A stretch of 64,000 bases of DNA from Bradyrhizobium sp. WBAH42 (GCF_024585265.1 NZ_CP036533.1:6519001-6583000); one strand, 5' to 3'. Counted from the first letter of the stretch, positions 1 to 9,157 are shown. Notes: generated from the letters alone by a model not told the origin. Numbers and translations are program-made.

Positions 1-1
1 G

Positions 2-565
2 CGGCCCGTCCCGCTTCGCGAGCGGTTCCAACGGCTGGTGCGAATTGTGTTCTTCGGCAATCTCTTTCCATCGCTGTCTGCGGAGGACTGGCAGCGCTGG
101 AGCGATAGCCTCGCGAGCGAACTGGACGCGACCACACAGCGGCCCGCGGCGAAAAACTTCAGCCCGCAGGAACTGCGGATCGGTTCGGCCAGCGTCCCGC
201 TGAGCAGTTTCTTTCACGGCACAGCGCCCCAAAAGCCCCTGTGCGTGCAGGTTCTCGGCTTCGATGATGCGCTCGAGATCGTCGCCATCTCGGCAGAACC
301 GTCAGTCGAATGGGAAAGCGAGATCGGGCAAGCCGTGCCCAAGCCGCTGGGATGCATCCGACTTCACGCCGGATATCTAGGATCGCTTTGCGGATACCTG
401 CCCACGAAAGCACAGGTTCCCGAAGGCGGATATGAGGTCGAGGGCTTTCAATCCCTGTTTGGATTTGCCGGCCAGTTCGATGCCGGCCAGATCGGCCCCG
501 CGGTATTGTCCTGCGTGCAGCGCGCATTCGAAGCAGCTCGTGCAAGCCTTCAGCGCTCCAACTGA
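2..565 (+). CDS. Neutral/alkaline ceramidase-like protein, C-terminal part (5' end outside window)
   Basis: The reading frame is open from the first bases of the window, so the start lies upstream. The visible 187 residues contain a conserved run near the middle, GYLPTKAQVPEGGYEVEG, which resembles the tyrosine/glycine-rich segment of neutral/alkaline non-lysosomal ceramidases and related secreted hydrolases. Those enzymes cleave the amide bond of ceramides. The catalytic zinc site of the family is N-terminal and cannot be seen here. The gene points towards the convergent VOC gene at 577-1026, 11 bases away. The family call rests on one motif; the substrate is unknown. Confidence 0.6.
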   Translation, partial: RPVPLRERFQRLVRIVFFGNLFPSLSAEDWQRWSDSLASELDATTQRPAAKNFSPQELRIGSASVPLSSFFHGTAPQKPLCVQVLGFDDALEIVAISAEPSVEWESEIGQAVPKPLGCIRLHAGYLGSLCGYLPTKAQVPEGGYEVEGFQSLFGFAGQFDAGQIGPAVLSCVQRAFEAARASLQRSN

Positions 566-576
566 CGGATGCGCCC

Positions 577-1026
577 TTAGACCGGCACAAATTCGCGCGA
601 GGCGCCTTCGCTCTCGATCAGCTCGATGACGACGAATTCCCTGGTGAGAAAGAACTGCACCGGCGCGCCATCGAAGGCGACCGCCGACTTCGCCGCTCCC
701 GTCGGAGTGGCGCCGCGCGCGCGGAAATATTTCGCGGCCTCTGCCAAATTCTCGACCCGATAGGCGACCTGATTAATCACGCCCTTCCCGGACACCGCGA
801 TCTTTGCAACCGGAGAATTGTCCCCGAGCGGCGCGATGAGTTCAAACATCACGCCGCCCGCATCGCGCAGAAACTGGACCGAGACGCCAAGCACCTGATC
901 GTCATAGACCCGTGTGGCCGAAACGATCGGCAGCAGAGAGCAGACATTGGTGAGGCCGGACTTCAGGTCCCGCACGACTAGGCCGACATGGTCGAAGATC
1001 AACTCGGGGCGCGCGGGGGTCGACAT
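577..1026 (-). CDS. VOC-family (glyoxalase/epimerase-like) protein
   Basis: A 149-residue protein with two beta-alpha-beta-beta-beta modules. The first begins FDHVGLVVRDL with the usual early metal-ligand histidine, and the second begins NQVAYRVENL. This is the vicinal-oxygen-chelate fold of methylmalonyl-CoA epimerases, glyoxalases and extradiol dioxygenases. The C-terminal VVIELIE supplies a likely metal-ligand glutamate. Its ATG overlaps the stop of the upstream methyltransferase gene by one base (TGATG), so the two are probably translationally coupled. It is the last gene of the minus-strand operon starting at 5127. In that ACP/FkbH setting an epimerase or isomerase acting on an acyl unit is plausible, but the substrate is unknown. 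Confidence 0.75.
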   Translation of the reverse strand: MSTPARPELIFDHVGLVVRDLKSGLTNVCSLLPIVSATRVYDDQVLGVSVQFLRDAGGVMFELIAPLGDNSPVAKIAVSGKGVINQVAYRVENLAEAAKYFRARGATPTGAAKSAVAFDGAPVQFFLTREFVVIELIESEGASREFVPV

Positions 1027-1967
1027 CAGTTCAGTCTTGCGACGATGCAGGCGGAAATCGTGAGCTTGTGCTTCCGCGCCTGCTCCATCGTGTGGTTGGT
1101 CATGGGGAAGAACTCCGCCCGTTCGATCTCGAAGCCGGCCGCACGGACCGCCTCAACCGCCTCTTCCGGCGAGCGCAATAGATAGAGATGATCCGGCGCA
1201 GGGCTGTTGATCGGGACGTTCACGAACAGCCGGCCAGTCGGCTTGAGCAGCGAGCGCAACTTGACGAGGGCCCCCTTCGGATCTTCCAGATGCTCGAGGA
1301 CCTCCGAGAAAGTGAGGCAATCGAACTTCGCGCTGTCATCCGGGACAGCGTACAGATCCTGCAGGACGAGCTCGGGCTTCTTGCCCGACATGCCCATGAC
1401 CGTTAATGCGTCCCATGTTTGGCCGATGCTCGCCTTGCTGACGTCCCAGCCCTTCACGCTGCCCGATCTCTCGTCCTTGAGAGCCTGATAGATCAGCAGT
1501 CCGTGTCCCGGACCGATTTCCAGATAGTCATAACCAGCCGGCGCCTGCTTCAGGAACACGTTGCGGTAGAACTGATAGCAGGCCGTGTGGTTCGACCAGT
1601 AGATCTGGGTCAGAAGCAGGCCATCCATGTAGTGGCCCATATATTCGGGATTGCTGTAGACGAGACGATTGGCCTCCTCGAAAGTCTGGAGCCTGTATCG
1701 CCCTTTCCGTCGGAAGAAGATCTCTTCCTCGCGCACGATCTTGCAGATGAAATCGTAGCCGTCGCAAATTTCGTCGAGGCGTGGACCGGCGATCTGGCGA
1801 ATCTGGCTGGCCAGCTCCTCGAGCGTTGCGAAATCTTCGGCGGATGCGTGAGAGAACCGGGTCTCGAGATAGCCACGATGTGCCGGCGTCCGTTCATACT
1901 GGGTGCGCATCAGCGCAGCGAGCTGCGGAAAACGCTGTTCATCGATCAGGCTTGATGCCGTGCTCAA
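1026..1967 (-). CDS. Class I SAM-dependent methyltransferase
   Basis: A 313-residue protein. Motif I for S-adenosylmethionine binding is YLEIGPGHGLL (about residues 148-158), followed by FDCLTFSEVLEHLEDP (motif II/III) and FVNVPINSPAPDHLYLL. This is a typical Rossmann methyltransferase with an extended helical N-terminal region of about 145 residues that may bind the acceptor. It lies 12 bases downstream of the FkbH-like gene and overlaps the VOC gene. In polyketide-type FkbH loci a methyltransferase often O-methylates the ACP-bound three-carbon unit. That role is inferred from context only; a sugar methyltransferase is equally possible. Confidence 0.8.
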   Translation of the reverse strand: MSTASSLIDEQRFPQLAALMRTQYERTPAHRGYLETRFSHASAEDFATLEELASQIRQIAGPRLDEICDGYDFICKIVREEEIFFRRKGRYRLQTFEEANRLVYSNPEYMGHYMDGLLLTQIYWSNHTACYQFYRNVFLKQAPAGYDYLEIGPGHGLLIYQALKDERSGSVKGWDVSKASIGQTWDALTVMGMSGKKPELVLQDLYAVPDDSAKFDCLTFSEVLEHLEDPKGALVKLRSLLKPTGRLFVNVPINSPAPDHLYLLRSPEEAVEAVRAAGFEIERAEFFPMTNHTMEQARKHKLTISACIVARLN

Positions 1968-1979
1968 AGTCTGTCTCCC

Positions 1980-3869
1980 TCAATGCGCGCCAACGGCATC
2001 GCGAATGCGGATGGGCGGCTTCTTGTCCTGATAGCCGTGCACGGAGAGCTCCCAGGCGGTCTCGCCGCCGGGACGCTTGCCGGTCAATTCGAACCCGAGA
2101 TTACGATAGTGATCTGCGACCATCATGTTCTTCTTGGTCGGGATGTAGACGCCGCGCACGAACCCCTTGCCCAGCTCCCGCGCGCGAGCAACGAGCAAAT
2201 CCAGTGTCGCCTCGGGAACGCCGCGTCCAAGGACGCGGCACGACATCAGCCACGTGTCGATCTCGAGTGCATCCGTGCCGATGTCAGCAATGACGACGCC
2301 AATCATGCCGTTGTCGCCAAAGGTGTCGGTGAGGCGCATCTGCATGGTGATGCGGCGCGGATCGGCCTCGGCCGACGCCACATCAGCTTCGGAATAGCGT
2401 CTGGTCGTCAAATTGAACTGGTTGGATTTCGAGATCAATTGCGCGATCCGCTTGCGCCCGACCGCATCGAACGGATTAACCTGCAATTCCATATCGAGCG
2501 ACTGGAGATAGTCCTCCTGCCGCGCGAACGACTTCAGCTGGGCCGTCCGCCGGGCATCGGCCCGATAGTAGGACGCCCGGTCGCGATCCTCTGCCGTGAA
2601 TCCGGTGGCCTCGAAGTAGCAGGCGGATTGGAAGACCGGGATCCACTCCGTCACATCCTTGGGAAGCTCGGGCACGGCAACCTGGGGCAGCGCAAAGCGG
2701 ATCTGCGCGCGTTCCGCAGGGTTGTCGTCCAGAAAGACGAAGCTATCGAGACCAAGGCTGAGAATCTCAGACAGCGCCTGCAGGTTGGCCGCCTTGTCGG
2801 TCCAGTTGATCTGGAAGGCGGCGATGTCCTCCTCGACCAGAACCATCTCGGGGTGCGTGCGAAACGCGTCCAGGGCAACGCTCTCCTCATTCTTGGAGGA
2901 GACGCAGAGCACGATGCCGCGGTCGCGCAATTCCTTCGCCATGGCCTGGAGCGCGCAGTGAGCCTCCCCAACCGGACTTCCGGGGCCGAGCAGCAGATTC
3001 TCCTTGCCGTCGTCGCCGACGATCCCACCCCACATGGTGTTGTCGAGGTCGAGCACCAGAACCCGGCGCGACTTGCCGAACTTCAGCGCGACCAGTCTGA
3101 CGAGGTGCTCCGCATAGAGCGGCGCATTCTCCGGCGCGAACGGATACTTGGCCAAGGCCCAGTGCCGCGCGGAGTACCAGACCTCCTGGCCGATCCTTTC
3201 GGACAGCATCGCCACGTCCAGCACCAGGTCGCCGCTGGACTTCACAAATTCGGACAGTCCCGCGTTGAACCGGCCGACGAGGTCGGCGTGCGAGCCCGGT
3301 ATCAACCGGTCGACGTGCAAGCGGACGTGCGCGGGATCCGGCGTCAAGGTCTGGAAAACGACGGGCTTCTTGAGCGATGAAGCGATGCTCTCGCGGATGA
3401 CACGCAGGCGATCGATCGCCCGCTCCGCGATTGCCGCCGCAACCTCGGGATTCCCGGGGGCCGGCCGCAAGCCGAAGGCATGCACGTCCATCGCGAGAAC
3501 GACAATATCGGGACCGAAAGCGGCAATGCCATCGCGATCGCGCTCCAGCAAGACCTCGGGATCTTCGTATTCCGAGATCATGACGTCGACCCGCAGGCCA
3601 TGCCGGAGCCCGGTACCGATCAGCGTCTCCTTCAGATGTCGCGCCGTCGAGTTCGAGAGCAGCAGCACGCGAACCGCCTGCAGGCCGGCCTGTCCCGTCG
3701 AGTCTTGAATCTCGACGAGGCCCGCCGCGAGGCGGCGCAGGCCGCCTGCATCCCATTCATACTGCGCCAGGCGAACCAGGTCCGCGACATTGCTTCCGCC
3801 GAGGCTGCGGGTTCGCTCGACGTCACTTGCCGTCGGCTGTGGCAACCACCTCATCATCGGCTTGATCAC
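1980..3869 (-). CDS. FkbH-like HAD-IIIC family protein
   Basis: A 629-residue protein with three parts. An N-terminal SGNH-like region (about 65-250) contains LLLSNSTARHLKETL and DIVVLAMDVHAFG. A HAD phosphatase core follows, with motif I DLDNTMWGG (Asp274/Asp276), later SSKNEE and FLDDNPAER. The C-terminus is GNAT-like, with SCRVLGRGVPEATLD and NMMVADHYRNLGF. Proteins of this family dephosphorylate 1,3-bisphosphoglycerate and load a D-glyceryl group on an acyl carrier protein for methoxymalonyl or glyceryl extender units. The ACP gene 36 bases upstream is the obvious partner. The location in a sugar cluster suggests that the acyl unit decorates a glycan. Confidence 0.85.
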   Translation of the reverse strand: MIKPMMRWLPQPTASDVERTRSLGGSNVADLVRLAQYEWDAGGLRRLAAGLVEIQDSTGQAGLQAVRVLLLSNSTARHLKETLIGTGLRHGLRVDVMISEYEDPEVLLERDRDGIAAFGPDIVVLAMDVHAFGLRPAPGNPEVAAAIAERAIDRLRVIRESIASSLKKPVVFQTLTPDPAHVRLHVDRLIPGSHADLVGRFNAGLSEFVKSSGDLVLDVAMLSERIGQEVWYSARHWALAKYPFAPENAPLYAEHLVRLVALKFGKSRRVLVLDLDNTMWGGIVGDDGKENLLLGPGSPVGEAHCALQAMAKELRDRGIVLCVSSKNEESVALDAFRTHPEMVLVEEDIAAFQINWTDKAANLQALSEILSLGLDSFVFLDDNPAERAQIRFALPQVAVPELPKDVTEWIPVFQSACYFEATGFTAEDRDRASYYRADARRTAQLKSFARQEDYLQSLDMELQVNPFDAVGRKRIAQLISKSNQFNLTTRRYSEADVASAEADPRRITMQMRLTDTFGDNGMIGVVIADIGTDALEIDTWLMSCRVLGRGVPEATLDLLVARARELGKGFVRGVYIPTKKNMMVADHYRNLGFELTGKRPGGETAWELSVHGYQDKKPPIRIRDAVGAH

Positions 3870-3905
3870 AACAGGCTCGCTCGTACCGAGAAGAACTGGC
3901 CAACG

Positions 3906-4142
3906 TCACGCGGCGATCATCGAGATCAAATCGCTCACTGAGCGAATGCTCTCGATCTGCGCAGCTTCGAACTCGCGATCGAACTCTCTTTCGACCGCAG
4001 CGACGATGCGGATCGTCGCGAGGCTATCCCATCCATCCACATCGTCAGGGGTTGACTGCGGCGAAATCTGCAAATTCGGGAGATCGAGTTCCTCCCGGAA
4101 AATTGCCTGCAATCGGCCAATGACGTCTGCCTGCTTATCCAC
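3906..4142 (-). CDS. Acyl carrier protein
   Basis: A 78-residue protein carrying the phosphopantetheine site WDSLATIR, with Ser40 as the attachment residue. It matches the usual ACP length of about 80 residues. I chose the GTG at 4142 because GAAGGG lies 8 bases upstream. Upstream in-frame starts (ATG 4193, start at 4304) would add an N-terminal tail unlike ACPs and overlap the acyltransferase gene. It sits between the AAC(3)-like acyltransferase and the FkbH-like protein, so it probably receives a glyceryl-type unit from FkbH and hands it on. Needs a phosphopantetheinyl transferase encoded elsewhere. Confidence 0.85.
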   Translation of the reverse strand: MDKQADVIGRLQAIFREELDLPNLQISPQSTPDDVDGWDSLATIRIVAAVEREFDREFEAAQIESIRSVSDLISMIAA

Positions 4143-4236
4143 TGATCGAGCCCTTCGTGGTTGAGAAACGCCTTCATATACTCCGGCCTGCATCGCTTCA
4201 ACCGGAGTTTTCCCTTTTGATTTCAAGGCAATAGCA

Positions 4237-5127
4237 TCAGGCCAGAAAGCGCCTGTGCCACGGCATCCGATACATGCTGATACCACGCCGACCGAGGGAA
4301 ACACCCGTCATGATCGCGTCGCGCGCCGGAATTGACCACATCCACAGGTTCGACAGGCGAAACTCGACGTATTGGTCGCGGGGATAATGCCGGCCGAGCC
4401 AGGCCGCGTCGAAAGCGCCGTTTCGGTTGAGGTAGGTGTGCGTCCCCTCATCCCCATCGCGGGTCCGCCAGCGATATGTGGTCGAGCCGTGAAAAATGGC
4501 TGCAAAATCTGGATTCTCGTGCCGAAGGATGCTTTCCACGGCGTGCAGTGGCGTCAGGGTTGCCAGAAACCTCCCGACCCCCAGGCCGACGCAGAGAGCA
4601 TCGAGCTCCATCAGCCTTTGATAAGGAGAATCGGGATCCCAGGGCGTTTCCGTGGTCTGGTGGTCCTTGACGAGAAACTCGGCCTGCGGCCCCAACGCGA
4701 TCACCGAGGACGAATTGTGAATGCTGCGTTTGACGCCTCGATAGCGCCTGAATGTCTCGGCGATCAGGCCTGTAGACACCGGCTCCCGATGGATTTCCAG
4801 AATCTTCCGATCGTCGACCACGAGGGGAATCGCGGACATGACCAGCGTGCCCTCGGAACCGATCAGGTCGAGAAGCAAATCGATCACCGATGACGGCTTG
4901 CCCGGGAAATTGTAGAATTCATTCCAGGACGACTGGACCCATACGGTCCTGCCGGTCTTGATGCCCAGCCTCTCGAATGCCAAGCGCAACTCGGGAACCG
5001 AAATCGGATCCTTGAAGAAGCGCTTATCGAGCGCAAGCCGGCGCAGCCGGAGATAAGACCGCAGATCCTCGCGGCCCAGGGCGTGCCGCAGCGTGGAGAT
5101 TACGAATTGGCGAACTGAGGCTGACAT
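4237..5127 (-). CDS. AAC(3)-family N-acyltransferase
   Basis: A 296-residue protein of the antibiotic/aminoglycoside 3-N-acetyltransferase (YokD-like) fold. Visible family features are VWVQSSWNEF near residue 62, SEGTLVMSAIPL, the RRYRGVKRSIHNSSSVIALGPQA region (arginine-ser/his-x-asn-ser), and TPLHAVESILRHENP with the conserved histidine. Members in polysaccharide clusters probably acylate amino sugars rather than detoxify antibiotics. It is the first gene of the minus-strand operon and directly precedes the acyl carrier protein gene, so an acyl-ACP donor is an attractive inference. Nothing in the sequence shows the acceptor. Confidence 0.75.
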   Translation of the reverse strand: MSASVRQFVISTLRHALGREDLRSYLRLRRLALDKRFFKDPISVPELRLAFERLGIKTGRTVWVQSSWNEFYNFPGKPSSVIDLLLDLIGSEGTLVMSAIPLVVDDRKILEIHREPVSTGLIAETFRRYRGVKRSIHNSSSVIALGPQAEFLVKDHQTTETPWDPDSPYQRLMELDALCVGLGVGRFLATLTPLHAVESILRHENPDFAAIFHGSTTYRWRTRDGDEGTHTYLNRNGAFDAAWLGRHYPRDQYVEFRLSNLWMWSIPARDAIMTGVSLGRRGISMYRMPWHRRFLA

Positions 5128-5389
5128 TTCTGGCGGTAGCAGCTTGGGGGCCTTGGTGCAGATCGTGAGCTATCAGGCAGCCCCTGCGATGTCGACAAAA
5201 TCCTGACAATTCGGATTGTTCGATGGCTTCCGGACATCCCTTCAACGTGGCGGCAGTCCTCTGCCCGTTTGCTTCGGACTTCGCATTGCGGTAGCAAAAC
5301 TGGCACGCGTCATACACATCCGCTAGAAGCTCCCCGTCTGCCGTCCGGCAGGCCTGGCCATCGCCCGCCATTCGTCGAGGAAGACGATT

Positions 5390-6349
5390 GTGAAAACAAT
5401 CAGCGTTATCACGCCCTGCTACAACGAAGAGCTGAACGTGCGGGATTGCTACGAGGCAATCCGGCGGATCTTCGACAACGACCTCAAAGGCTATCAGCGC
5501 GAACACATCTTCTGCGACAACGCCTCCGATGATCGCACCGTCGAAATCCTGCGCGAGATCGCCGCGCAGGACCCGGCGGTCAAGGTCATCGTCAACGCGC
5601 GCAACTTCGGACCGCTGCGCAATACCTATAATGGGGTGATGGCGAGCACGGGCGATGCCGTGCTGCTGTTCATGCCGGCGGATCTCCAGGACCCGCCCGA
5701 GCTGCTCCCGCAATTCGTCAAGCTGTGGGAAGCCGGCAACGAGATCGTCTACGGCATCCGCGCCGTCCGGGAGGAAGGCCGCCTGATGCGCTCCCTCCGT
5801 GACGCCTATTACCGCGTGCTGACCCGATTCTCCGAGCTCAAGGTGCCACCGGGGGTCGGTGACTTCCAGCTCGTCGACAGGCGCGTCGTCGAGGCGATGC
5901 GGCACGTCCGCGACGCCTATCCGTTCATGCGCATGATGACGTTCGAGTGCGGCGGTCGCATGGTCGGCGTGCCCTACACCTGGCGCGAGCGCAAGAAGGG
6001 CTTTTCGAAGAACCGCGCCAGCGCGCTGATCGATCAGGGGCTCAACGGGCTGGTGTCCTTCACCACGGCACCGGTGCGCTTCGGCTTGTTCGCAGGCTTC
6101 CTGATCTCGGCCATGAGCATCGCTTACGCGATCGTCAACTTCATCATCGGCCTCGTGCTCTATCAGAAGCTCGCCGAGCCGGGCATCCTCACGCTGATCG
6201 TCGCCATGTTCTTCTTCGGCGGCGTGCAGCTGTTCTTCATGGGCATGATTGGCGAATACGTGCTCGCGATCTACGGTCAGGTGCGCGAAAAGCCCGTGGT
6301 GTTCGAGCGCGAGCGCGTCAATTTCGGCCCGCCGCCGTCAGGAACGTGA
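5390..6349 (+). CDS. Family 2 glycosyltransferase with C-terminal membrane anchor
   Basis: A 319-residue protein beginning at a GTG preceded by GAGGAAGA. It opens with the GT2 nucleotide-binding start ISVITPCYNEELNV and carries the acidic motif PADLQDPPELL (about residues 102-112), as in dolichol- and undecaprenyl-phosphate sugar transferases. Two hydrophobic helices (about 232-255 and 265-290) anchor the C-terminus, and the tail runs to FERERVNF. Such enzymes transfer a sugar from a nucleotide donor to a polyprenyl phosphate or glycan at the cytoplasmic face of the inner membrane. It is convergent with the transketolase genes, with a gap of only 4 bases. Confidence 0.85.
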   Translation: MKTISVITPCYNEELNVRDCYEAIRRIFDNDLKGYQREHIFCDNASDDRTVEILREIAAQDPAVKVIVNARNFGPLRNTYNGVMASTGDAVLLFMPADLQDPPELLPQFVKLWEAGNEIVYGIRAVREEGRLMRSLRDAYYRVLTRFSELKVPPGVGDFQLVDRRVVEAMRHVRDAYPFMRMMTFECGGRMVGVPYTWRERKKGFSKNRASALIDQGLNGLVSFTTAPVRFGLFAGFLISAMSIAYAIVNFIIGLVLYQKLAEPGILTLIVAMFFFGGVQLFFMGMIGEYVLAIYGQVREKPVVFERERVNFGPPPSGT

Positions 6350-6353
6350 CGCC

Positions 6354-7277
6354 TCAGCGCGTCGGCAGCGATTGCTCGATCCGCGCGACGATCGCCTGAA
6401 CCGATAGGCCGGCGCCATCGAGCAGTGCCTCGCGCGAACCTGCACTGGAGGTCTTGCCGCCCTGCTCGGGAATGCCGATGCCGGTGACCTGTGGCCGCTT
6501 GGCATCACCGGCAAACGCGCAGGCCACCAGGCTGAACAGGCCGCCGCGCAGGATATGCTCTTCGAGCGTCACGACGAGCGATGCGCCGTGCACCGCATCA
6601 CGGATCGCGGCCTCGTCAAGCGGCTTCAGGCAGGACACGCTGACCACGCCGACATCCCGGCCACGCCCGGCAAGCTCGCCGGCGGCCTCTACCGCACGCG
6701 AAGCGATCGGTCCCGACGCAAGGATGACGACATCCCGTCCCTCACGCAGGATCCGCGGCTTGCGCAGGTCAGTCACGGCTGCGCCGAGATTCGGCTCCCC
6801 TTGCCGGCTGAGCCGCAAGTAAGACGGCTTGCCGCTGCCCGCGATCAGGCGCGTCGCAGCACGGACCTCCATGGGATCGCAGGGCACGAACATCTCGATG
6901 CCAGGCAGCATCGACATAATGCCCGCGTCTTCCAACGCATGGTGCGTGTAGCCCTGGCTGCCATAGGCATAGCCGGCGCCCACTGCCACGACCTTGACGT
7001 CCGCGCCGTGATAGCAGACGTCGTTGCGGAGCTGCTCGAGACAGCGCAAGGTCGGGAAGTTGCCGATCGAATAGATGAAGACGGTCTTGCCCGACAGCGC
7101 GATGCCGGCGGCGATGCCCGCCATGTTCTGCTCGGCGACGCCGACGTTGAGATAGCGCTCGGGGAATTTCGCCGCGAACGGCTCCAGCACGGAATAGCCG
7201 AGATCGCCGCAGAGCAGCCAGATATTAGGGTTTTCGCTCGCCGCCTGCGAGAGGCTTTCGATGAACGTCATCCTCAT
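6354..7277 (-). CDS. Transketolase-like protein, C-terminal (pyrimidine-binding) subunit
   Basis: A 307-residue protein equal to the Pyr and C-terminal domains of transketolase/DXP synthase. It contains the catalytic-glutamate segment ERYLNVGVAEQNMAGIAAGIA (conserved VAEQN) and a C-terminal domain with VVILASGPIASRAVEAAGEL. The gene overlaps the N-terminal subunit gene by 4 bases, so the two chains should assemble into one thiamine-diphosphate enzyme that moves a two-carbon ketol group. In a nucleotide-sugar cluster it may build or extend a higher-carbon or branched sugar rather than serve the pentose phosphate pathway. That role is inference. Confidence 0.85.
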   Translation of the reverse strand: MRMTFIESLSQAASENPNIWLLCGDLGYSVLEPFAAKFPERYLNVGVAEQNMAGIAAGIALSGKTVFIYSIGNFPTLRCLEQLRNDVCYHGADVKVVAVGAGYAYGSQGYTHHALEDAGIMSMLPGIEMFVPCDPMEVRAATRLIAGSGKPSYLRLSRQGEPNLGAAVTDLRKPRILREGRDVVILASGPIASRAVEAAGELAGRGRDVGVVSVSCLKPLDEAAIRDAVHGASLVVTLEEHILRGGLFSLVACAFAGDAKRPQVTGIGIPEQGGKTSSAGSREALLDGAGLSVQAIVARIEQSLPTR

Positions 7278-8092
7278 GCGCCGACCTCCGCGAGCGCCTG
7301 CGCCAGCAGTTCATCCGAGGGCGAACGGTAGTGCCATTCGAGCTTGTTCTCCATGAAGCTCACGCCTTTGCCCTTCACGGTGTGGGCGATCACGACGGTC
7401 GGCCGGCCCGATGGCGACGGCACGCCGCCGAGCACCCGCTCGAGCGCGATGACATCATGACCGTCGATCTCCTCGACATGCCAGCCGAACGCCTTCCACT
7501 TCTCGGCGAATGGATTGAGGTTCAGCACCTCATCGACCGAGCCAAAGCTCTGGATCTTGTTGAAGTCGACGATGACGCAGAGATTGTCGAGCTTGTGATG
7601 GGGTGCAAACAGGATGCCTTCCCAATTGGAACCCTCGTCGCATTCGCCATCGCTGAGCAAACAGAACACGCGGCTGCCGTGGCTGGCTGAACGCGCGGCG
7701 AGCGCCATGCCGATCGCGATCGGCAAGCCGTGGCCGAGCGAACCGGTCGAGACCTCGACGCCGGGCACGGCATGGCTGACATGACCGGTGAAGATCGATC
7801 CGTCGCGGCAATAGGTGTCGAGCTCGGCCAGCGGGAAGAAGCCAGATTCGGCGAGCGTGGCGTACATGATCGCCGTGGCGTGGCCCTTGCTGAGCACGAA
7901 GCGATCGCGGTTTGCGAATTGCGGCTCGGCAGGATCAATGCGCAGGATCCGCGTGTAGAGCACGGCCAGGATATCCGCCATCGAGAGGCATCCGCCGATA
8001 TGCGAGGCCTTGGCGGCATGCACCATCCGCAGCGCATGCGCGCGAATGCGCCGGGCAAACTCTGTCGGCTCAGGAAGATTTGGTCGCGTCAT
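7274..8092 (-). CDS. Transketolase-like protein, N-terminal (ThDP-binding) subunit
   Basis: A 272-residue protein with the transketolase thiamine-diphosphate domain: KASHIGGCLSMADILAVLY near the start, KGHATAIMYATL, GSLGHGLPIAIGMALA, and the ThDP/Mg motif SDGECDEGSNWE ending in VDFNK. A full transketolase is about 650 residues; here the enzyme is split, and the partner gene follows with a 4-base overlap. I prefer the ATG at 8092 because it reduces overlap with the upstream epimerase gene to 23 bases and starts with the conserved N-terminal helix. An ATG at 8122 adds ten residues and cannot be excluded. Neither has a strong ribosome binding site. Confidence 0.83.
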   Translation of the reverse strand: MTRPNLPEPTEFARRIRAHALRMVHAAKASHIGGCLSMADILAVLYTRILRIDPAEPQFANRDRFVLSKGHATAIMYATLAESGFFPLAELDTYCRDGSIFTGHVSHAVPGVEVSTGSLGHGLPIAIGMALAARSASHGSRVFCLLSDGECDEGSNWEGILFAPHHKLDNLCVIVDFNKIQSFGSVDEVLNLNPFAEKWKAFGWHVEEIDGHDVIALERVLGGVPSPSGRPTVVIAHTVKGKGVSFMENKLEWHYRSPSDELLAQALAEVGA

Positions 8093-8987
8093 GCCAGTCA
8101 ACCGTTTCGCGTAATCCCTCATCCAACGGCACTTCGGGCTTCCAGCCCAATGCGAGCATGCGCGAAACGTCCGCCGCCAGGACCATAACCTGATCGGGCC
8201 GGTAGGCCAACTCGCCGAAGCCGAGGCTTGCGCGGGGATCGACGAGATCGCGCAGCTTCGTCACCGTCTCGCGCAGTGGCGGCGCATCCGGACTACCAAC
8301 GTTGAAGATTCCCCGCGCAGCGTCGTGCGTGGCCGCAATCCGGAAGGCCGCGGCCGCGTCGCGTGCGTGCAAAAAGCCCCAGCGCTGCTCGCAAACCGTC
8401 AGCGCCATGTGCTGTCCGGAGCGCAGGTTCCGGATCATGCTGGGGATCAACCAATAATCGGCATCCTTCGGACCGTAGGTCGAGAAGATCCGCAGCCACG
8501 CCGCGCGCAGCTCACGCTCCTCGCAAAGGCGTAGCACCATTGATCCCGCCCCGAGCTTGGCCATGCCGTACAGCGTCGTCGGCCGGGCGATATCGTCCTC
8601 GCGAATCGCGCGATCATAGGGGCCGTACTCGGCCTGCGATCCGGCCCCCACGAAGATTTTGGCGCCGAGGCTGGCAGCGAGCTCGGCCAACCGGACCGTA
8701 TCAGCGACATTGACGGCCTGGTCAGGGCCGTTGCGGTCGCTGCCGGCGACGCCGCGCCAGGCCATATGAACTACCGCCTCGGGCGCGAACGCCTCAAGAG
8801 GCCGGCGCAGCCCGTCCAGATGCTCTAGGGCGCCCGGAATCACATTCAGGCGGCCAATGGCCTCTTGAAGGCGCCAGGGAGCCCTGTCGGGGCGCAGCAG
8901 GACCGCCACCTCGTGCCCCCGCTCCAGCAGGTCCGCAACGAGATAGGAGCCCAGGAACCCGCTCGCGCCGGTCACGAAAATACGCAT
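8070..8987 (-). CDS. NAD-dependent epimerase/dehydratase (extended SDR)
   Basis: A 305-residue protein. The N-terminal Rossmann motif is FVTGASGFLGSYL, and the catalytic tyrosine/lysine pair lies in LYGMAKLGAGSM. GSQAEYGPYDRAI supplies the usual serine-containing region. Extended SDR enzymes of this size act as nucleotide-sugar 4-epimerases, 4,6-dehydratases or 4-reductases in the cytoplasm. It is the first gene of a minus-strand operon with the two transketolase subunits (overlap 23 bases), so its product and the transketolase may act on one sugar intermediate. The exact reaction is not evident. Confidence 0.82.
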   Translation of the reverse strand: MRIFVTGASGFLGSYLVADLLERGHEVAVLLRPDRAPWRLQEAIGRLNVIPGALEHLDGLRRPLEAFAPEAVVHMAWRGVAGSDRNGPDQAVNVADTVRLAELAASLGAKIFVGAGSQAEYGPYDRAIREDDIARPTTLYGMAKLGAGSMVLRLCEERELRAAWLRIFSTYGPKDADYWLIPSMIRNLRSGQHMALTVCEQRWGFLHARDAAAAFRIAATHDAARGIFNVGSPDAPPLRETVTKLRDLVDPRASLGFGELAYRPDQVMVLAADVSRMLALGWKPEVPLDEGLRETVDWHDATKSS

Positions 8988-9157
8988 GGCGCCCCGGGTA
9001 GATCAGCCGCAGAGGCCCGTCAATGTCCGTATCGGAAGTGCCGGGGGTGCCGGGTTGGGGCTGGGGACGGGCTTCCAGGGCACCATCTGAGCTTGATTAT
9101 CCGGCCCATGCAGCTAAACGGGGGCCAGAATTGACTTCGACGATACAGGGTAGGTGA

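Noticed and set aside
4237..5127. Aminoglycoside resistance gene
   Set aside because: The fold matches AAC(3), but the operon with ACP and FkbH and the sugar-cluster setting point to acylation of an amino sugar.
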